Positions 1 to 11,532 of a stretch of 64,000 nucleotides of DNA are shown here, one piece after another. How positions within the stretch are numbered: the first letter of the stretch is position 1; each line of letters starts with the position of its first letter. Made by a program: the position numbers and the translations under genes. Source of the DNA: Isoetes taiwanensis (Eukaryota > Streptophyta > Lycopodiopsida > Isoetales > Isoetaceae); NCBI GenBank assembly GCA_021234155.1, contig JAJEKV010000030.1:4262050-4326049 (forward strand), given 5' to 3'. The notes beneath the pieces are model-generated. The model made no database searches. It was not told where the DNA came from and saw only the letters and a program-made list of their open reading frames with translations.

Positions 1-845
1 TCTCCAAGTCGCAGTTCCAGGTACCGAATTTGTGCAATATGATTTTGCTTTGGGTTTCTTTCCAGATGTTATAAATTTCTCAATCACGCCCAGCTGCAAC
101 TCGGTGGCTATTATTCAGCCAAAATCCATCCATTGTGATGTTAGTCAAGCCCATGTTTTGAATGAAGGGCAAAATGGGAGTACGGCCATGTTTAAATGGA
201 AGCTAGTTTCCTGGAAAAATGGTCATAAATATGACACTCATAAAAGCAGGCCTCTTCTCAAATCTCCCAAGCTTCCCTATGATGGCACTGGTCCCATTCT
301 TCAGGGGGACATATTTCCTGAAGCAACATGGTTCCTCTCTGCTGATGACCTATGCAACCTTTCCATCCAAGTGGATCTCGATGTAAGGATGCAGTTCATA
401 GAATTTTCATTATTGAACACTCTTACGTTTCATTCTAAACTCCGGAGGTTTAGAAATATTTCCTATATTACAGGAATTCCTATACAGCAAGAAGGCACGT
501 TTCTAACCTCTTCTTCTAATGTGTTATCTCTATTGCCTAGCTAATTCACATTTTATTTTGTCAGCTCAAGGATGGATTTCCAAACTGATTAATCTCACGA
601 ACACTTGCATATTCAACTGTTTATGCGATGATGACAATGTTGCTGAAGACACATCTTCACGGTGTTTAAGCTATGATGAAAATGTTGCTGAAGACACATC
701 TACACAGTGCATAGCATCTGATGAGGGGAATTCCAGAGCGTCCGATGAGGAGAATTCCAACACTGGGTTTGCATAACTATTTTTGGCTTGTTGCCCTCAT
801 GAGGAGGGTGAGAGGATGTGGAGAGAAGATTTTTAATGTCTACTA
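1..845 (+). repeat. Left arm of a large inverted duplication (partner 12,140-12,928)
   Basis: Read on the plus strand this arm matches the reverse complement of 12,140-12,928, through the coding part and about 300 bp of 3' sequence (TTGCCCTCATGAGGAGGGTG occurs in both). Similarity fades just after GATTTTTAAT near 845. The arm continues beyond the left edge. The two arms face each other across about 11.3 kb. Confidence 0.85.
2..544 (+). CDS. Hypothetical protein, 5'-truncated by the window edge (copy 1 of an inverted pair)
   Basis: The frame is open from base 2 to a stop at about 544, so the gene continues to the left of the window. It encodes the same protein as the complete minus-strand gene at 12,385-13,107; both contain DFALGFFPDVINFSITPSCN and end SNVLSLLPS. 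I do not recognise the family. It has no transmembrane segment or obvious signal peptide and is rich in Phe, Leu and Ser. A weak GT donor in the final codons and a TTTTGTCAG acceptor near 556-564 could replace the last residues by splicing, and a second frame (519-776) continues with acidic, Ser-rich repeats (AEDTSS, AEDTST). This copy differs from the other by scattered substitutions, with no stop in the visible part. Confidence 0.5.
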   Translation, partial: LQVAVPGTEFVQYDFALGFFPDVINFSITPSCNSVAIIQPKSIHCDVSQAHVLNEGQNGSTAMFKWKLVSWKNGHKYDTHKSRPLLKSPKLPYDGTGPILQGDIFPEATWFLSADDLCNLSIQVDLDVRMQFIEFSLLNTLTFHSKLRRFRNISYITGIPIQQEGTFLTSSSNVLSLLPS

Positions 846-1193
846 ATAACGGCTGGGCATAAATTGAAAAAAAGGGGTGAAATCAAGCATTTGTTTATGC
901 ATTCGACTGTCCTTTTTTAACCTATTAGTATGGAAGAGAAGGGATAAGTTATGTCTTCTTATATTTGTGAACGAATTGATCTATTTCTGCTTACTTCTAT
1001 GCACTTGAAATAGTAATTATACTTGGTTCTACGCACTTGAATTGCTTCATGATTTTCATTATTAGAATTCAATGCCTTCTTTTTTACTTCTCTATAATCC
1101 TTTGTTGTCCCAAGGAAACTCAAGCACAATTTCATTAAATATGGACAATACCTTAAATTGTGGACTTTTTATAAAACAAGCGCTTCGATAACA
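846..1193. other. Intergenic, no feature recognised
   Basis: This is AT-rich sequence between the duplicated gene copy and the transposon-like pseudogene. No open frame or repeat stands out. Confidence 0.4.
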
Positions 1194-4100
1194 CTAACAT
1201 ACATCCCCGGCAAGTGCCGCATATGCTTCTGCTACAAGCGTAGGAATCTTGACAGTGTTTGGTAGCTTCTTCTTATTTGAAGGACTCCAAGCGTAGTCGA
1301 TACTCTCTATCTCAATGCGGTCACTAGCAGTCGTCGCCCTCCATCTCTTCTTACAACAATTGACATAGTTGGCTGGGAACACCTGGTTCCTAACAGGGAC
1401 AGGCTCCCACCAAGTGACCTGGATAGTCTCGAAGTTGTCTTTCTTATCATCCATTTGGGGTTCCTCTGTAGCATACCCTAGCCATGTTGGGCACAAGACA
1501 TCATCAGGGCGCGCCATTACAAACATGCCCTTCTTCAAATCCGTGAATGGATTGAATTCTGGTACGGGCTTATCCTTCAATGGACCAACATAAGCAGGAG
1601 CTCTGGTTGCAATTGGCTCCACCACAGCCACCACATCAGGTATGTCAAGTCTATCTTGCCTAGTGGCGCGGCCAAAAATCCTCGTAAGGACCTTCCACGT
1701 TGGTGATGTTACCCAGATGCTGCAAGAGTCCCATCCAATATTCAATTGTCGCCGTAAATTGTGCTGTATATTTGGCCGTCTCTGGTGTGTCCTTCTTGTT
1801 CGTCGAGCATGCATCCCAATGGAGGATACGCTTATGAATATTGTTTCGGAGCTGACCAATGTCTTTCACCGAGGTCTTAGGTGCTAACATCTTCGGATTT
1901 CCAGATGGCATTAGGGGTTTTCCATCCTCTCCTTCTTTCCACATTCTTATTCCAAAGAAGTAACCAATCCAATTAATGTTCTGACGAGCCTTGTGGTACA
2001 TGATGTGCCGGGCCACCATTCATAGCAAATCTAAAGGTCAGAGGCTCAATGTGACCAGTCAATCTATCTTCCCGATCAGGGATATACCCTTCTATGAAAC
2101 CTTTCCAATCTGGAACCTTATCAACAAGATATGGCACTGGCGTGTTGAGATTGCACGTATGAAATTCATACAACTCGGGCATGGTTAGCACTTCGGCTTT
2201 CTTCAAGGTAGATGAAAAATTACCAAAGATAGCATCTATATCATCATGTGTATGGCCAGGCATCATAAAACCTAAATCTCCTCGAAAACACCGAGATGTA
2301 CCAGGTATGAAAGATATGAGAATACATACCTAGTTTTGTTTTGTCCAGATGCATTGTCTAGTTGCAACATCAATTTGCGAGGGAGGCGCTTCAATGAGGG
2401 TCCCTCAGGTTGAGGGAGGGCAACGGGGATGCTCTTGCCAGATAGCGACAACTTGACGCTTAGCGATGGTGTCACGAAGGCCCTTGCCCAACTGGGACTG
2501 ATGGATTAGATAAAGGCAAGATGGCCTCCTACAAACTCATTAGGCAGCTCCAACCTTCTCAAAATACTATTCAAGGAACCTACGTGGGAAGTTGGAGTCG
2601 CCCGACCACGCATCCAAAGCAAAATTTCCATAGGACCCTCTCCCATGGCCGTGGGTAAGTGCACCGCCAATGAAGTCTTTAGCTTATCTAGTCTCCAAAG
2701 GGACTTCACTGATTGTAACAACTTTGGAATCATAGTCTTTGCCCCGATCCATTTTGTCGTGGAATGATACACACATAGTCTCGAGGATACCCGTGGGATA
2801 ACAATCTCCATGACCAAGATCGGTGCATACATGATTGTTGCTCTAGTCTATGTGCCCTTCCTCGATCATGCAATATTCTCCTTTCAGCCTCATCCTTGGT
2901 CTTCAACAGCCTTCGGCGAATAACCTTGCAAGTGTCACACTTCGAGAATGCAATGTTCTTAGCAATACTGACGTCCTTGAAGCTACGTCTCCACGTTCTA
3001 TGAAACTCGTCGAGACACCTTCTTGCCCTGTGGAGTGCCATCACTTCAGGTGTTGACCTCTTCGAGAATGCGTGTCTTCGTGAAACATAGCAGTGCAACT
3101 TCCTCACGTTTCTGCGAATCCCGGCCATCATTCCTCCCGCTACGGTGAGGTAAGGATTCACAATTTTCCTTCACAAACATGGAAAAAATGCCTCTCGAGG
3201 CCAAGGTCGCCGCGACGCGCTTTCATCGTTGAATTGCCATGCTCAGCCTTTCGAAAGCACCGGAGAAATGAATTGTGCCTTCCATTTGAGATACCCCGAC
3301 TTTGAAATCCCAAGACCAAGGTACCAAGCTCTCTCACCGACAACGACGCCTTGCAAGACTAGCCGATGGACCCTTCTACCCTTCATATTGTTGCTTAATA
3401 TATCATACACAAAAATGGTCCTATCACTCGATTTCATGGCGAAGAAATCCTTTCGCATGTTTATAGCTTGATCCCTACTGAATTTCTCACAACATATCTG
3501 TTTGCAACACATCGTCTTCCTATACCTCAAGATGTCTTCATTGGTTGTGAGCCGATCTATCTTTGGAGGCTTTGATGCCTTCTTTGGCTGACGAGAATGG
3601 AAGGTGTATTTACGCTTCTCGTACTGCGGATGCTCAAGCTCCGAGCTACCCTGGCTCGACGTCGTATCATGATGTTCCACTGGTGCTGCACTTAAAATCT
3701 CCGACACCTTCACCCCACAAACCTTAACTAGATCATTATTCCACCTCACAAGCATGCCCGCTTTAGGTACTGCCAAACATGCCTGACACAGGAAGTTCAC
3801 CTCTGTCGGAGGGGGAAAGTCTTCAGTAACAGACACTCCTACGGTCTTCATACCCAAGAACCGGGTCACATATCGCATCGCCCTGACCATTGAAGAATAT
3901 AAATCCTTCACGCCGCAGGGGATGGCAAAGACAAGAGTGAAAAATTTCGCAGTCGGGCCTCCAAAGGGTGTACCTAGTTAGCTTACATAGCATCTCTGTT
4001 GCTTCCCACTCGCTGTCTTTTGGATGCTGATGGCACGTCCACCACATTGGAGTCGTGAACATCACTTTGCCTCCAGAGAATGAAGGAACCCAGGGCCTCA

Positions 4101-4276
4101 CCTAAAGTTCTTGCATCTGGAGTTGGCCAACAGAGAACATGATGCCCCTCAAACATAGCTAGAACACCAACACTCACAAGTCCATCTGGGATGTCTTTAA
4201 AATGGCATCGCTCCCTGGCTCCTATGGCTCCTTTGGCAACTGCCCGACCGTCCTTGAATAGATACACCTCCTGCAC
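1194..4276 (-). pseudogene. Degenerate transposon-derived gene (DUF8039/DUF7869-like)
   Basis: Fragments lie in several minus-strand frames, in the order expected for one protein. At 4,276-3,983 is a DUF8039-like N-terminus (GLVSVGVLAMF, TLGEALGSFILW). At 3,911-3,243 is a Cys-rich segment (CCKQICCEKFSRDQ) followed by GRRVHRLVLQGVVVG. At 3,161-2,730 there is FSKCDTCK. At 2,475-2,272 is LDNASGQNKTRYVFSYL, and at 2,266-1,973 MPGHTHDDIDAIFGNFS, the signature pair of the DUF7869 family. At 1,859-1,194 is a C-terminal domain (KKGMFVMARPDDVLCPTWLG). The family is common in transposon-like genes of plants and animals and is thought to be transposase-related; the fold is from memory. At least five frame changes and stops break it. 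No terminal repeats were found. The order of motifs makes the family call firm, but the element boundaries are unknown. Confidence 0.65.
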
Positions 4277-4339
4277 AAAAAAAAAGAATCAGTTCCAAAG
4301 CAAAGTAGGACCCAGGTAGTATCTATGTTGCCCGGACAT

Positions 4340-5100
4340 ATTTACTTAGGTCAAATTGGGCACCCGCCCAATTTGCCACCACAGGTATCTCTGCAGTCCC
4401 TACCTTAACAAGTGGTCCTTAACAAGTGAAATATGGCATGGCCCAATTTTCCCCCAAGGTAAATGGGTCCATAGCACCTACCAATTTGCTCCCCTGCTGC
4501 GGTGGTCCTTAGCGGTGAAATTGGGCTGGGCTCAATTTGCTCCTTGTTGCAAGTAGTCCTCATCAGTGAAATTGGGCACTACCAATTTGTCTGCCTGCTC
4601 AAATGGTCCTTAGCAGTGAAATTGGGCACCACCAATTTGCTCCCCTCAAGGTGCTGGTCCTTAGTAGTGTAATGGGCGGGGCTTCAATTTGATCCCGCTG
4701 CAAAGTGGTCCTTAGCAGGTGAAATTGGGCACCTGCACAATTTGCTCCCTGTTGCAGTGGTCTTAGCAGGTGAAATTGGGCGGGCGCCCAATTTGCTCCC
4801 TGTTGCAGTGGTCCTTAGAAGGTGAAATTGGGCCACCGCCCAATTTGCTCCCTCTTGCAGTGGTCCTTAGCAGTTGAAATTGGGCGGGCGCCCAATTTGC
4901 TCCCTGTTGTACTGGTCCTTAGCAGTTGAAATTGAGCACCAACCCAATTTGCCACCACAGGTGGTATACTTGAATAATACAGATTTACTTAGCAGGTGAA
5001 ATTGGGTCTATCTGCCCATACATAGTTACTCAGGAGGTCAAACTGGGCACCCACCCTACTTGGCCCTGCACATCTACCTGGGTATGAAATTGGGTAGCAA
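4340..5100. repeat. Minisatellite, about 52-bp unit with palindromic core
   Basis: Imperfect units of about 52 bp repeat the phrase GGTCCTTAGCAGGTGAAATT followed by GGGCGGGCGCCCAATTTGCT and CCCTGTTGCAGT. Clean unit starts are near 4,707, 4,757, 4,808, 4,860 and 4,912, with more degenerate units on both sides. The core AAATTGGGC-GGGC-GCCCAATTT can fold into a 9-bp stem; several units have lost one arm. Confidence 0.85.
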
Positions 5101-6180
5101 CCCGATTTGCTAACCCAGCTAGAATATAATTTGGCCATTCGCATCTAGGCTACCCCAGCTAGAATCTAGGCTACATCAGTTATGTTGGGGGGACTGGACA
5201 TGCATCTCTCAAATTTCTATTTATTGGGCATCAAATAATCTTCTCACCAATAACGTTCTATACTAATCCAGGCATCTTAATATCAGCGCATGCAACCCAT
5301 AGTGGCAAAGAATGAACGTATAATCCGAAGGAAATTGATATGGGGGCATGCTAGGGGGAGTGGTCCAGGAAGAAAAGAATTAAGGCAATGGGGCATTTTG
5401 AAAGTCAATGGTTACAAGGCATGGGAAAAAAAAGGGGAATATCTTCAAAGCAAAAGATAAGGGAAAATATCTTCTATTAAAGGGGGCAACGTCAACAAAT
5501 AGATTTGTGTAAATTAAGTTACCTTAAAAAGGCAAAGATGGGGATGTGATCGAAATAGCAGGAATACCTTTTTATGAACAAAAAAGGCCCGGCTAGCTTA
5601 TAACGGGAGAGAATGATCTGTTCTGGGGACACAGCCAGATCTCGGATTTGGTTTTACTGGCTGTCTGCAGAATCCGGCGACCTGCACATCTTGAACCCGG
5701 CTCCAGCATAATCGAACTCTGATTGCTGCTGCTTAAGCCGATCTACATTTCTTGATTGAGCAGAAGATCTTGTAGGCCGAGCTTCTGGGTCTATTTCATC
5801 TGCAGGCTTTCCTGATAAGCCTGAAATTGAATCGAGTTCTAATCCTTGGTGTTTGTGAATGAGCCCATAACTGTTGTAGATTGGATTGATCCTGTGCTGA
5901 AGGGAGAATAGGCCTGGATCGTTTCCTTTCACTGTTTCCCTTGGAAATTGCCTTGATTCTATCTGGATCCGGTTGGGTGGAGAACTGGATGCCCAAATCC
6001 ATTGGTTGTGGAAACCAATTGCTATTGTTCTTATCAACAGATTGTTCTTCTTTTGTTTTGCTTATACAATTGTTGATCACTGTAACTGCGTCTTTAAGCA
6101 TTTTCCTTAAAGCGTATCAGAAATTTACCTTCGGTGAAGTGCATGCCATCCGCTGAACAAGTAGCCGCCCAAGAATGTGA
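5101..6180. other. No gene recognised
   Basis: Degenerate remnants of the preceding minisatellite fade out by about 5,160. Overlapping minus-strand frames at 5,654-6,101 are open for about 100-127 codons but show no known domain, and no splice pattern linking them is evident. They may be decayed element sequence. Confidence 0.4.
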
Positions 6181-6264
6181 GAGAATGAAATGGCTAAGCC
6201 GCTCCGCTCCCTAGAGAGTAATTCAAAATTCAAATCTCCCTCCAGATTGAAAGCCAAACATATT

Positions 6265-6304
6265 TTAAAATTAAATGGGCGGGCTTGTAACAATTTAATT
6301 TTAA
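6265..6304. repeat. Inverted repeat around a GC-rich loop
   Basis: TTAAAATTAAAT at 6,265-6,276 is perfectly complementary to ATTTAATTTTAA at 6,293-6,304, leaving a 16-nt loop that begins GGGCGGGC. The surrounding 6,190-6,420 alternates AT-rich runs with GGGCGGGC motifs, echoing the cores of the flanking minisatellites. Confidence 0.7.
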
Positions 6305-6444
6305 ATTCAAAATCGACCCGGCGGGCCCGTAATAGTATAAATTTAAATTCGTCGAAATTGAGCGGGCGGGCCCGGTGAAAATTCAAAATTTAAAATTTAA
6401 ATTCCACCACGTCTTTATTAATTTTAAAAATGTGCATTGAATTG

Positions 6445-7003
6445 GCATCCTCTTGCCTCTTTCCGTGTTTCCAATCCTCCTGGGGTCAGGGAAACAGGGT
6501 GGGCGGCCCAATTTGCCACCCTCTGCCCTCTTCAGGTGTTTCCAATCCTCCTGCAGGAAGAGGGCAAATTGGGTGAGTACCCAATTTGCCACCCTCTTGC
6601 CTCTTTCCGTGTTTCCAATCCTCCTCTGGTGGGGCAAATTGGGCGGGCGCCCAATTTTGGCACCCTCTTGCCTCTTTCCGTGCTTCCAAATCTCTTAAAC
6701 CCAATTTGGCACCCTCTTGCCCTCTTAAGGTGTTTCCAATCCTCCTCTGGTGGGGATTTGCCACCCTCTTGCCTCTTTCCGTGTTTCCAATCCTCCTCTG
6801 GTCGCCCAATTTGGCACCCTCTTGCCTCTTTCCGTGCTTCCAATCCTCCTCTGGTGGGGCATTGGCACTTTCTTGCCTCTTTCCGTGCTTCCAATCCTCC
6901 TATATAAGGCAAATTGGGCGGGCGCCCAATTTGCCACCATCTTGCTTCTTTCCGTGCTTTCTTACCTACTATGGGGGACAAATTGGGCGGGCGCCCAATT
7001 TGC
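6445..7003. repeat. Minisatellite, 50-70-bp unit sharing the same palindromic core
   Basis: About nine units carry GCACCCTCTTGCCTCTTTCC then GTGCTTCCAATCCTCCTCTG and end in variable versions of GGTGGGGCAAATTGGGCGGG-CGCCCAATTT. Unit starts lie near 6,588, 6,658, 6,707, 6,759 and 6,813. Some units keep the complete palindrome (6,636-6,657, 6,910-6,931, 6,971-6,992) and others have lost it, so unit length varies. The open frames across this block are repeat artefacts. Confidence 0.85.
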
Positions 7004-8562
7004 CAATGTATGTTTATTTTTGGGAGTTGGTTACTGGGGTTATACGATGATGATCCCCGACGTGGCAGAACTTAAAAAACTATACGTGTCCTCCACAGGC
7101 GGTGGGATAAGCTAGCTAGTCTGTACAAGATTAGTCTAGTATGGACCTTAAACAAAGTAATAAAAAAACAATGGGACTATGGTAGGTGGCACTAGGATGG
7201 TGAGGCTAAAAAGGCCATGCCCCTAGAGTTGCCCCTAGGATCTAGACTTCCTAAGGTGGGATTATATCCTGCCTACAAAGTATGCATGTAAGGCAAAAGT
7301 TTTGCCCAACGGATGTGTGGTGAGTTGGTATAGGCCTAGTAATGCCAAAATAAATGTGCATTTGGTCATGGGTTCAAACCTTGTCAATGTATATTTATCT
7401 TTGGGAGTTGGTTACTGGGGTTATACGATGATGATCCCCGACGTGGTAGAACTTAAAAGCCTATACGTGTCCTCCACTTTGGCTCCCGCAACGCGGTGGG
7501 ATAAGCTACCTAGTCTGTACAAGATTAGTCTAGTATGGACCTTAAACAAAGTAATAAAAAAACAATGGGACTATGGTAGGTGGCACTAGGATGTGAGGCT
7601 AAAAAAGCCATGCCCTAGACTTGCCCCTAGGACCTAGACTTCCTAAGGCGGGATTATATCCTGCCTATAAAGTGTGCATGTAAGGCGAAAGTTTTGTCCA
7701 ACGGATGTGTGATGAGTTGGTATAGGCTTAGTAATGCCAAAATAAATGTGAATTTGATCATGGGTTCAAACCTTGCCAATGTATGTTTATCTTTGGAAGT
7801 TGGTTACTGGGTTTATACGTTGATGATCCCCGACGTGGTAGAACTTAAAAGCCTATATGTGTCCTCCATTTTGGCTGCCGCAAGGCGGTGGGATAAGCTA
7901 GCTAGTCTGTACAAGATTAGTCACGTATGGACCTTAAACAAAGTAATAAAAAAACAATGGGACTGGTAGGTGGCACTAGGATGGTGAGGCTAAAAAAGCC
8001 ATGCCCCTAGAGTTGCCCTAGGACCTAGACTTCCTAAGGCGGGATTATATCCTGCCTACAAAGTGTGCATGTAAGGCAAAAATTTTGCCCAACGGATGTG
8101 TGGTGAGTTGGTATAGGCCTAGTAATGCCAAAATAAATGTGCATTTGGTCATGGGTTCAAACCTTGCCAATGTATGTTTATCTTTGGGAGTTGGTTACTG
8201 GGGTATACGATGATGATCCCCGAGGTGATAGAACTTAAAAGCCTATACGTGTCCTCCACTTTGGTCGCCGTGAAGCTAGTGGGATAAGCTAGCTAGTCTG
8301 TACAAGATTAGTCTAGTATGGACTTTAAACAAAGTAATAAAAAAACAATGGGACTATGGTAGGTGGCACTAGGATGGTGAGGCTAAAAAAGCCATGCCCC
8401 TAGAGTTGCCCTAGGACCTAGACTTCCTAAGGCGGGATTATATCCTGCCTACAAAGTGTGCATGTAAGGCAAAAATTTTGCCCAACGGATGTGTGGTGAG
8501 TTGGTATAGGCCTAGTAATGCCAAAATAAATGTGCATTTGGTCATGGGTTCAAACCTTGCCA
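7004..8562 (+). repeat. Tandem array of about four 392-bp units with tRNA-like promoter boxes
   Basis: The phrase GGATGTGTGGTGAGTTGGTA occurs at 7,311, 7,703 (one change), 8,094 and 8,487, giving periods of 392, 391 and 393 bp. Each is followed about 50 bp later by ATGGGTTCAAACCTTGCC. GTGGTGAGTTGGT resembles an RNA polymerase III A box and GGTTCAAACC a B box at tRNA-like spacing, so the unit looks like a tRNA-derived SINE or a repeat that captured one. The rest of the unit holds GATGATCCCCGACGTGG and GTACAAGATTAGTCTAGTAT. The first unit lacks its beginning and joins the preceding minisatellite at a shared TTGCCAATG. Confidence 0.8.
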
Positions 8563-9389
8563 ATTTTTATTGTTGATATTCAACAGGGGATGAAACTAGA
8601 GACGTTTGCTTGCACAAATGTTGTAGAAGGAATAATTTGAGAAAAACGTCCTGGGATTCCTCAGCTTCATCTGAGATTTTTTGCCCCTCACCGGACTTGA
8701 GATTTTTCGCCCATCACCAAAGGTTTTTTGCTCATTATGCTCAATTAATTGCTTTTGGCCCTCAATCCTTTTCTTTTCTCATCTCCAAGAGTCATCTGTC
8801 AAGGATCGATCTGCAAATTCTGTCTTTGATTCTCACAATCACACCTTCATCGGCCTGTTTATTTTTCCCATGTTCAATTTTAGGCCGCCCAAACAATCTA
8901 GGCGAAGAGCTTCCCAGAAGTTTTTTTCCGGTTCCAAATGTAATTTTTTTTGGGATTTTTTCTTGCCTGAAATATTTTTTTTTGGATTTTTTTTTTGCCG
9001 GATTTTTTTTTTCCTACTAATCATATATATAGGAAGATAAGTCCAATATAAGTCCAGTCCTAACAAAGCAGGCATTCCATTACCTTTGATTTACTCCTAT
9101 TGGCCATTTTATATAACTTTGAAAAAGCGTCGAACTTCAAATGGTAAAACTCATAAATGAAATGAATATTCCAAATGGTGTCGAAATGCTATGACCATTA
9201 CAACAAACAATAGATAGAAGTGGTAATAAGCACTGATTAAACCTTGACCATAGATGGTCATATGGCACACATTCCAAATTGTGAGCTGAAAGTTAGGTTG
9301 CTTTCTTAAAAATAAGTTTAGGCTGTAGAGACGTATTTGTCTAACAATCCAACAGTATATATTTGACACAATTAAGTTGAGATAAAAAC
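8563..9389. other. T-rich intergenic sequence
   Basis: This stretch contains long T runs around 8,920-9,015 that create low-complexity Phe-rich frames on the plus strand and Lys-rich frames on the minus strand. Neither resembles a protein. It lies 3' of the aspartic protease exons, and further exons of that gene were looked for here without success. Confidence 0.45.
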
Positions 9390-9951
9390 TTGATTGACAC
9401 TGATATCAAGTTCATGTGCAATGTCTCCCATAAGTTGTTCCTTGAGGACATAGAAAACAGACAAATTTATATGAAGTGACATCTGTATCTCAATGCTTCT
9501 AATACCTGGCAAACATGATTAAGAACTAAGAGTGATGACTAATGGGGACAAGATACCGGATTAGAGTTTGAAGTCGACATACTTTCATTGATGTAATTAC
9601 CACTACTAGAAGGACTCAACGGTGGTATCACTGGAAGACTGTGGGAAGAACTTGGAGGTCCACCGGATGGAGCAGGTGCTGGAGAAATTGGTGGGGACAA
9701 GCTCTCCCATAAGTTACTACAGTTGACCTTCGAAAATCCTACCTTTTGATTTGCACGGTCATAAGTCACAAGCGTGTTACGTACCACTATGCATGTCACA
9801 AATAATTTTGGCATCAACTTAGATTAACTTGAATTAGGATTGTCCTGGAAAAGGAACTTGTATAATATAAACAGAAAAGAATCTCAATATATACCTTCAA
9901 GCAAGGTAGTGGGATCTTTTCCATTCTTGAGTATTCCAAGACAGTATGCGC
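9390..9951 (-). pseudogene. Pepsin-like (A1) aspartic protease, three 3' exons only
   Basis: Three minus-strand exons join in phase: 9,951-9,895 (AYCLGILKNGKDPTTLLE), 9,786-9,583 (VVRNTLVTYDRANQKVGFSK, then NCSNLWESL and a Pro/Ser-rich stretch) and 9,505-9,390 (IEIQMSLHINLSVF...ELDISVNQ). Introns start GTATAT and GTATGT and end GCATAG and TTGCCAG, and codon phase is kept at both joins. The motifs match the C-terminal half of plant secretory aspartic proteases, which usually read DPTTLLGGIVVRNTLVTYDR; two residues are missing at the first join. Both catalytic Asp exons (DTG/DSG) were not found up to 12 kb, nor a convincing exon after 9,390. It may be a truncated pseudogene or part of a gene with very long introns. 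Confidence 0.6.
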
Positions 9952-11532
9952 CTACTACTTTTGTATACTACTTTTGTATTCAAAAACTCTAGACTGTCGC
10001 ATCATTTTGTTTCACATGGTTTTTGTTATCCTCTTCCACAAAATGGGTTACTAAGCTAAGAGTTAAGGAGCCTGATATGGAAAAATTTTGATCATTCTAA
10101 AGCTCCTTCAGAAATCCCATACATCCAAAAATCCTCTTCTATAATATATTCCTTCTCATTCATGCACTACAGTTCCATACATCCTCCTCAGAATAATTGG
10201 GATGTGCCACTTTTACGAAGTAAAGACATGATGGTATAGATTCACCAAGCACAACTCTATGGCGGTTGCTACAAACATTGTTTTAAGATATTTTTATGGT
10301 TGCAATAGTCTCGTTTTGTACTAGGTAATGCACGCTTCGAAGAGATTCCTAAAGATATAATTTTCGAAGCAAAGAATGAGCAGCGAAGTCCGCCGCCAAG
10401 TTTGGTGGCGCCGCCGAGAAAATTATTGTTGGAATCTCAACAAGCATGCATTACCAGACGTAATACACATTTGGTGAAATTACGTCCATTAAGAATTTTA
10501 CACGTGGCATCTGGACGCTTCGGCTATGGCGAGGGAGGTTTTGCCGACCACAGCTTTGTTCCCCAAAGAATACACTGTACGCTTTAAGAAACTAAGCTAC
10601 AGATTTGCACAAATCTATTAAAAAAATACATAAGCTCAAGTATGTCGTCTGATGAAATACTAAGAGATTTGAGCAGAGCACTTAGGTTAGTTATGGAAAG
10701 CTTTCTAGCTATGGATTCTTCGCCATAGAAGCATTCTCTTCATAAATCTAGTATCTACAAAAAATATATAGAGATGAAGCTATGATTCTTTGCCTTTTTG
10801 CAGATGGCGGAGGCAGATGGCTTTTCCTTGTGAACTAGCCTCTGGCTCCAAGATCTGTTCAAGATTTTGACAAACCTGTTTTAGAATGGGCATAATGAAG
10901 AACAGAGGATGTTAAAAAGTGACATTTCTACATTAAAAGCTAATCTCTTACGCCATTCGCTCCACATGACATCTCCAGATTCGGCACTACCTATATTTGC
11001 AAAACAGGGAATGTCGGAGAGGTTTCTATGTCCACATGAGGCCGGAGATGTTGGTGGAGAAACAGAGGATCGAAGGAACTTAGCAGCGCCACTAATATAG
11101 ATGGGGCATCTTTATATCATATAAAACTAATAGAACATTCCAGTAATTTCAACCAAACGTGTATTACGTTGCCATAATGTACCACATGTTCATGTATAGG
11201 GGCTTATAGGATCAAACATGGGTGAGAAAGCTCTCAATCTGACTTGTGCACTTAATGGTAAAGAAACAAATGAAAATCTTCAAGTCGAGCTAAAAATAAG
11301 AGCATCGTGATATTAATTTGCCAAAAAAGATACACGAACATTTTTAGGACATGTTTTTTTTATTACTTGTTTATTTATTGCATTTAACGACCTGCTTATA
11401 CCATCCCCTTCAAGGAAAATCAAATCCATGCAGGAATCTTGAATCAATTGATTTGAATGTCCATGGAGACCAGATTGCCTATAGAAATTATATATTGTAC
11501 AAAAATAAAGAAAGAAGAAAAAAACCTGCTTC
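9952..11532. other. No gene recognised; possible intron space
   Basis: Only short frames occur (for example 10,402-10,587 and 10,909-11,100 on the plus strand), without recognisable domains or good splice partners. If the protease gene is intact, this would lie in an intron upstream of its third-last exon. Confidence 0.35.

Noticed and set aside
4340-5100. CRISPR-like array
   Set aside because: Regular repeats occur, but the whole 52-bp unit is repeated, without unique spacers or cas genes, in a plant context.
6383-7115. Many overlapping long frames on both strands
   Set aside because: They are periodic translations of the 50-70-bp minisatellite, open on both strands because of the repeat.
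8610-9040. Open frames of 119-136 codons rich in Phe and Ser
   Set aside because: They arise from poly-T tracts; composition is low-complexity and no domain is present.
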